Below, one piece after another: positions 6,112 through 9,188 of a DNA stretch of 9,188 nucleotides. The notes below the pieces were generated by a model. It was not told the origin of the DNA, did no database searches, and saw only the letters and a list, made by a program, of their open reading frames with translations. The DNA lies in contig JAUWRQ010000015.1 of NCBI GenBank assembly GCA_030610515.1, positions 1 to 9,188 of the forward strand, given 5' to 3'. The first letter of the stretch is position 1, and each line of letters opens with the position of its first letter. Made by a program: the position numbers and the translations under genes. This DNA is from Candidatus Eiseniibacteriota bacterium (GTDB taxonomy: Bacteria > Joyebacterota > Joyebacteria > Joyebacterales > Joyebacteraceae).

Positions 6112-7248
6112 AATCTCGTTGTCGGAGAGACTCGCCATCATGCTGACCCGGATGAGCGAAGCCCCAGAGGGCACTGCAGGCGGCACGATGGGGTTCACCA
6201 CGACACCTTCTTCCTCCAGTGCGCCGGCCATCGTGAACGTGGTTTCGTCGTCTCCGATGAGAACAGGGATGATGGGAGTCACGGTCTCCTCGAGCCTGTA
6301 GCCGAGGTCGGAGAGCCCGTCCTTCATGAGCCGCGTCTTGTCCCTCAGGTGCACCATCAGTTCCGGCTCGTCCCTCATGACATCCATGCAGGCGAGCACG
6401 GTCGCCATCGACGACGGAGGAGGGCTCGCCGTGAAGATGAACGGGCGGGACGAAAGCTTGAGGAACGTCACGACATCCTTCGGCGCCCCCGTGAACCCGC
6501 CTATCGTCCCGAGCGATTTGCTGAACGTCCCGCATACGAGATCGATCTCGCCCTCCATCCCGAAGTGCTCGAGCGTGCCGCGGCCCGTCTCGCCGATGGC
6601 GCCGGTTCCGTGCGCGTCGTCGACCATGACGCGGGCCTCGTACTTGTCCGCGAGAGCCTTGACACCGGGAAGATCAGCGACCGTCCCCCTCATGCTGAAG
6701 ACGCCGTCGGTCACGATGAGTTTGCCCTGCGATGCGTCGCAGGAGGCGAGCTTCTCCTCGAGATCGGTCATGTCGTTGTGTCTGTAGATCTTGACCTCGG
6801 CCGAAGTGAGACGGCACCCTTCCACTATGCTCGCGTGGTTGAACTCGTCGCTCAGCACGACGTCGCCCTCCGCCGCCACGGCGCTCACCGTTCCCATCAT
6901 CGCGAGGAACCCGGCACTGAACACCACGGCGTCCTCGGTACCCTTGAACGAGGCCAGCCGCTTCTCGAGCCGCGAGTGAAGACTCGTCGTCCCGGTCAGC
7001 ACGCGCGAGCTGCAGGCTCCGGTGCCGTACTCCTCGACGGCGCGCACGGTCGCCTCCACTACCCTTGGATGTGTCGCCAGGCCGAGGTAGTTGTTGGAAC
7101 CAAGCATGATGAGTTTCCGCCCGGCCATCGTCACGGTGGGCGAAGCCGCGGGGTCGAACTCCCGAAGATAGAAGAACTGGCGTTTCTTCCTGAGCGAGTC
7201 GATCCAGCGGCTGAACTCGGTGCACTTCGTGAAGAGATCCACTGGCAC
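6109..7248 (-). CDS. Serine palmitoyltransferase-like alpha-oxoamine synthase (PLP enzyme)
   Basis: This 379-aa cytosolic PLP enzyme should condense an acyl-CoA (or acyl-ACP) with an amino acid, releasing CO2. Fold-type I residues are present: SNNYLG (51-56), YGTGACSSRVLTGT (74-87), the PLP-stacking His138 (FNHAS), Asp210 and His213 (VDDAHG), the Schiff-base Lys244 in GTFSKSLGTIGGF (240-252), and Arg367 (LIRVS). GTFSKS, RHNDM (156-160), SRPFIFTAS (267-275) and VNPIVPPAVP (351-360) favour serine palmitoyltransferase over KBL or BioF, which usually carry TxGKAxG. It is first in the minus-strand operon. The start given is GTG at 7248; a GTG two codons later (7242) is better spaced from a G-run and is an alternative. 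The C-terminus is cut by a TAG about 17 residues before the family end (described separately). The family is secure and the SPT assignment likely; biosynthesis of another aminoketone is possible. Confidence 0.88.
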   Translation of the reverse strand: MPVDLFTKCTEFSRWIDSLRKKRQFFYLREFDPAASPTVTMAGRKLIMLGSNNYLGLATHPRVVEATVRAVEEYGTGACSSRVLTGTTSLHSRLEKRLASFKGTEDAVVFSAGFLAMMGTVSAVAAEGDVVLSDEFNHASIVEGCRLTSAEVKIYRHNDMTDLEEKLASCDASQGKLIVTDGVFSMRGTVADLPGVKALADKYEARVMVDDAHGTGAIGETGRGTLEHFGMEGEIDLVCGTFSKSLGTIGGFTGAPKDVVTFLKLSSRPFIFTASPPPSSMATVLACMDVMRDEPELMVHLRDKTRLMKDGLSDLGYRLEETVTPIIPVLIGDDETTFTMAGALEEEGVVVNPIVPPAVPSGASLIRVSMMASLSDNEI

Positions 7249-7301
7249 CCCCCGGCTGCCGGCGAGAGGAAAGGGCCTTCGGTAAGGCAGGATGCTGCTC
7301 C

Positions 7302-7315
7302 GGGAGTATACTCCC
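7302..7315. promoter_or_regulatory. Perfect 14-bp palindrome at the operon promoter (candidate operator)
   Basis: GGGAGTATACTCCC is identical to its reverse complement over all 14 bases. It completely covers the minus-strand -10 hexamer (7310-7305) of the operon promoter. A site overlapping a -10 is a usual position for a dimeric repressor. No regulator gene is visible in the window, so the binding protein is unknown. Confidence 0.5.
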
Positions 7316-7333
7316 TCACTGGTTGCGTCTCAA
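7305..7333 (-). promoter_or_regulatory. Sigma70-type promoter of the lipid operon
   Basis: Read on the minus strand, the -35 TTGAGA (7333-7328) and -10 TATACT (7310-7305) each match consensus at five of six bases and are separated by exactly 17 bases. Transcription would begin near 7298, giving a leader of about 50 nt before the GTG of the oxoamine synthase. It is the best-looking promoter noticed in the window and sits where an operon promoter is needed, in the divergent intergenic region. Confidence 0.65.
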
Positions 7334-7386
7334 ACACTCCGTGCCAACCCGTGATGAACGGCGAACCGGACGACCCCGGAGGCCTC

Positions 7387-7415
7387 TTGAACCACGGCTC
7401 GCGGCACGCTAAGCT
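7387..7415 (+). promoter_or_regulatory. Weak candidate promoter for the alkaline phosphatase
   Basis: TTGAAC (7387-7392) and TAAGCT (7410-7415) lie 17 bases apart on the plus strand, matching consensus at four and three of six positions. If used, the start would be near 7422, about 95 nt before the phosphatase ATG, and the 25-bp tandem repeats at 7428-7477 would fall in the early transcribed region. The match is weak and unsupported by other signals. Confidence 0.25.
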
Positions 7416-7427
7416 GTCCTGTCTGAG

Positions 7428-7477
7428 AATGCAAGCGACGGACCGTCGCGCAAATGCAGGCGACCGACCGTCGCGCA
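7428..7477. repeat. Two tandem 25-bp repeats with internal dyad upstream of the phosphatase
   Basis: Units 7428-7452 and 7453-7477 are directly adjacent and differ at two of 25 positions. Each contains an inverted repeat: GCGACGG-A-CCGTCGC in the first (7435-7449, perfect 7-bp arms) and GCGACCG-A-CCGTCGC in the second (7460-7474, one mismatch). They lie 40-90 bp before the ATG of the alkaline phosphatase. Paired dyads at a regular 25-bp spacing could be an operator pair or two RNA stems. Nothing else is seen in the remainder of the 269-bp divergent gap except the promoter elements listed. Confidence 0.7.
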
Positions 7478-7517
7478 CTCGAGGCCCGCACGCCCTCTTC
7501 CAGAAGGTGGTAACGAC

Positions 7518-8651
7518 ATGAGCATATCCGCGGTGAGATCCCTAGTGTCGCTCGCGCTCTGCGGCCTAGTCATCACCGGATGCGCCCACGTCAGGCCATC
7601 CTCCACGGATGCGTCCAAGAACGTCGTCCTCCTGATCGGCGACGGGATGGGAGTAGCCCACATCACCGCGGCGAAGGTGGAGGGCGGGACTCTCAACATG
7701 GAGCGACTTCCGGTCGGCGGGTTCGTCACCACTCACGCGGAGGGTGCGTTCCTCACGGACTCCGCGGCCAGCGGGACGGCGCTCGCGACCGGCCACAAGA
7801 CGACGAACGGGACGATCTCGCTCTCTCCCTCCGGCGAGTTCCTCAAGACCGTCGTGGAGTTCGCGGAAGAGAGCGGCATGTCGACCGGCCTCGTCACGTC
7901 GTGCTCGATCACACACGCGACGCCCGCGGTCTTCGTGGCCCACGTCGATGACAGAAACAAGGATCTCGAGATCGCGAAGCAGATCGCGTCGTGCGACGCC
8001 GACGTTCTGTTCGGTGGAGGATGGTCGTACTTCGTCCCGGACACCGAGCACGGCGGCGCGAGAAAGGACGGCGCCAATCTTCTCGACGAGATGAGGACGC
8101 GCATGTCGGTGGCCGTGTCGACCGAGGAGTTCGCCGAGCTTCCAGATCACGGTCCGGCCGCCGCCTTCCTCGCGCCGGGACACCCGTCACGCGCCTCAAG
8201 CAGAACACCCTCTCTCACCGAGCTGACAGAGAAGGCGCTCGGGATTCTGTCGGACGACGAGGACGGCTTCTTTCTGATGGTCGAGGGTTCTCAGATAGAT
8301 TGGGCCGGACACGAGAACGACGAGGAGTGGCTCATCGAGGAGACGCTCGATTTCGACGAGGCGGTCGGCGTTGTGATGGACTTCGCCGAGCGCGACGGCG
8401 AAACGCTCGTCGTCGTCACCGCGGACCACGAGTGCGGAGGCTATCTCGTGATCGACGCATCTCTCGATGCGCACAAGGTGACCCGGTGGAAGTTCGGGAG
8501 CGAGAACCACACGGCCACGATGGTACCGCTTCTCGCCTACGGTCCCGGCAGCTACGAACTGGGCGGCATAAGGGACAATACCTCGCTGGGACGAATCCTG
8601 ATCGGCCACGCGCGGCGTGTTGCCCCGGGGCCCGCGACGCTCGCTCGCTAG
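7518..8651 (+). CDS. Alkaline phosphatase (PhoA family), predicted lipoprotein
   Basis: This 377-aa secreted metal-dependent phosphomonoesterase has an N-terminal hydrophobic signal ending in the lipobox ITGC, so Cys22 should be lipidated and the enzyme membrane-anchored outside the cytoplasm. The active site appears complete: Asp42 in IGDGMG, nucleophile Ser82 in TDSAASGTALATG (80-92), THATPA (132-137), Glu256 (VEGSQID), Asp261 and His265 (IDWAGH), an Asp in LDFDEAV (277-283), Asp303-His304 (TADHE), and His331 (ENHTA). It is shorter than most PhoA-family members (about 430-500 aa), mainly between the THATPA motif and VEGSQ, so crown/insert regions are reduced. The ATG has AGAAGGTGG at 7502-7510. 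It is transcribed divergently from the lipid operon. No Pho-box-like site was recognised. Family and activity class are secure; physiological substrate unknown. Confidence 0.94.
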   Translation: MSISAVRSLVSLALCGLVITGCAHVRPSSTDASKNVVLLIGDGMGVAHITAAKVEGGTLNMERLPVGGFVTTHAEGAFLTDSAASGTALATGHKTTNGTISLSPSGEFLKTVVEFAEESGMSTGLVTSCSITHATPAVFVAHVDDRNKDLEIAKQIASCDADVLFGGGWSYFVPDTEHGGARKDGANLLDEMRTRMSVAVSTEEFAELPDHGPAAAFLAPGHPSRASSRTPSLTELTEKALGILSDDEDGFFLMVEGSQIDWAGHENDEEWLIEETLDFDEAVGVVMDFAERDGETLVVVTADHECGGYLVIDASLDAHKVTRWKFGSENHTATMVPLLAYGPGSYELGGIRDNTSLGRILIGHARRVAPGPATLAR

Positions 8652-8672
8652 AGCCCACCATCTTCCCCACAC

Positions 8673-9188
8673 TCACCTGGCGGGCGTCCCGCCGGGGTTC
8701 GCCGCGCTTGGCAGTGCTCCGTTCATCATCTCGGCGTGATCAAGCCTCCGGAACTCCCTTGCCACCATCGCGACCGTGACCGTGAACGCGAGGATGTCCG
8801 CGGCCGGGAACGACCAGAAGATCCCGTCCAGCCCGGCGAATCTCGGCACGATCAGAACGAGCGGTATGAGGAAGATGATCTGGCGCGACAGCGTCAGGAA
8901 AAATGCCTGCCGCGCCCGCCCCAGGGCCTGGAAGAGAACCGCGCCCATCATCTGTACTCCGACAAGGAAATACGCGGCCGCGATGATCCGGAGCGCCGGA
9001 ACCGCCAGGTGTATGAGCTCCGTGTCGCGCGTGAAGAGCCTGACGAGCGGCTCCGCCAGGAACATCAGCACCATGAACGCTCCCACCGCAAAGAGCGTTG
9101 ACCGGAAGCTCGATATGCGCATGGCCAGCTTCGCCGTCGAGTACCGGCGCGCACCGTAATTGAACCCCGCCACCGGCTGCAGCGCCTG
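8673..9188 (-). CDS. MATE-family multidrug/metabolite exporter, C-terminal part (cut by window edge)
   Basis: The frame is open to the right edge, giving 171 residues of the C-terminal half; the start lies outside the window. The first visible residues, QALQPVAGFNYGAR, match the QP..G(F/Y)NYGA segment that opens the second half of MATE transporters. Downstream come ALRIIAAAYFLVG, GAVLFQALGRARQAFFL, IPLVLIVP and GLDGIFWSFPAADILAF, all typical of the NorM/MepA-type fold. At least four hydrophobic helices follow the initial segment. The tail after the last helix is short and hydrophilic. MATE proteins export drugs, flavins or lipid-linked compounds using a Na+ or H+ gradient. The stop lies only 21 nt from the convergent alkaline phosphatase stop, so it belongs to a different transcription unit from the lipid operon. 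Substrate cannot be deduced. Confidence 0.9.
   Translation of the reverse strand, partial: QALQPVAGFNYGARRYSTAKLAMRISSFRSTLFAVGAFMVLMFLAEPLVRLFTRDTELIHLAVPALRIIAAAYFLVGVQMMGAVLFQALGRARQAFFLTLSRQIIFLIPLVLIVPRFAGLDGIFWSFPAADILAFTVTVAMVAREFRRLDHAEMMNGALPSAANPGGTPAR
8676..8696 (+). terminator. Possible stem-loop terminator between convergent genes
   Basis: CCTGGCGGG-CGT-CCCGCCGGG forms a 9-bp stem (one T-G pair) with a three-base loop, starting about 25 nt after the phosphatase stop and lying inside the last codons of the MATE gene. Only two T residues follow on the plus strand, so termination would be weak or not of the canonical intrinsic type. Confidence 0.3.

Noticed and set aside
5081..6535. 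Longer 484-codon version of the UbiA gene
   Set aside because: The extra N-terminal part is an off-frame reading of the oxoamine synthase. The ATG at 6058 fits the start of the membrane protein and overlaps the stop in the oxoamine synthase frame.
6109..7248. Glycine C-acetyltransferase (KBL) or BioF assignment
   Set aside because: The lysine motif is GTFSKSLG rather than the usual TxGKAxG, the C-terminal VNPIVPPAVP segment resembles serine palmitoyltransferases, and no threonine dehydrogenase or biotin gene is adjacent. It is not fully excluded without a tree.
7284..7312. Plus-strand promoter using the palindromic TATACT at 7307-7312
   Set aside because: The sequence 17 bases upstream (AAGGCA) is a poor -35, and the site is more than 200 bp from the phosphatase start.
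6052..7521. Plus-strand open frame of 489 codons opposite the oxoamine synthase
   Set aside because: It is an antisense shadow of a gene with a complete PLP active site; the translation is low-complexity Arg/His/Glu-rich with no domain.

Overview
The window comes from a GC-rich bacterial genome (roughly two-thirds G+C by eye) with tightly packed, overlapping genes. Strong third-position G/C bias throughout produces long antisense shadow reading frames. No rRNA, tRNA or taxonomic marker is present, so the host cannot be named. The Bacteroides/Sphingomonas-like serine palmitoyltransferase homologue and the general gene style would fit an uncultured GC-rich lineage, for example in the FCB group, but that is a guess.

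Layout. From about 7.3 kb down to the left edge, seven genes run on the minus strand in one probable operon. In transcription order they are: an alpha-oxoamine synthase most like bacterial serine palmitoyltransferase (7248-6109), a UbiA-family membrane prenyltransferase (6058-5081), a diacylglycerol-kinase-family lipid kinase (5002-4079), a divergent ThiL/PurM-fold kinase-like protein (3946-2876), a long-chain acyl-CoA synthetase (2886-949), a short-chain dehydrogenase/reductase (959-111), and the first 38 codons of a possible B12-binding radical SAM protein (114-1). The last three junctions overlap by 11, 11 and 4 nt. A near-consensus sigma70-type promoter (TTGAGA-N17-TATACT) lies about 60 nt upstream of the first gene, and its -10 sits inside a perfect 14-bp palindrome. 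On the right, a divergent plus-strand gene encodes a lipoprotein alkaline phosphatase (7518-8651). It converges on the C-terminal part of a MATE-family exporter (9188-8673, minus).

How the genes may work together (inference). Acyl-CoA synthetase, serine palmitoyltransferase-like condensing enzyme, SDR ketoreductase and lipid kinase are the activities expected for making a phosphorylated sphingoid base or ceramide-like lipid. The UbiA enzyme, ThiL-like protein and possible radical SAM enzyme are not part of known bacterial sphingolipid clusters and could decorate the product. No ceramide synthase (N-acyltransferase) or dedicated acyl carrier protein is visible; either could lie to the left of the window.

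The sharpest sequence-level oddity is an in-frame amber codon (TAG, 6109-6111) in the oxoamine synthase. The 16 codons after it still read as the family's C-terminal helix and end at a TGA that overlaps the UbiA start codon. Other oddities are a 39-bp tandem repeat inside the acyl-CoA synthetase, replaced metal/nucleotide-site residues in the ThiL-like protein and the UbiA protein, and two 25-bp tandem repeats with dyad symmetry in front of the phosphatase.
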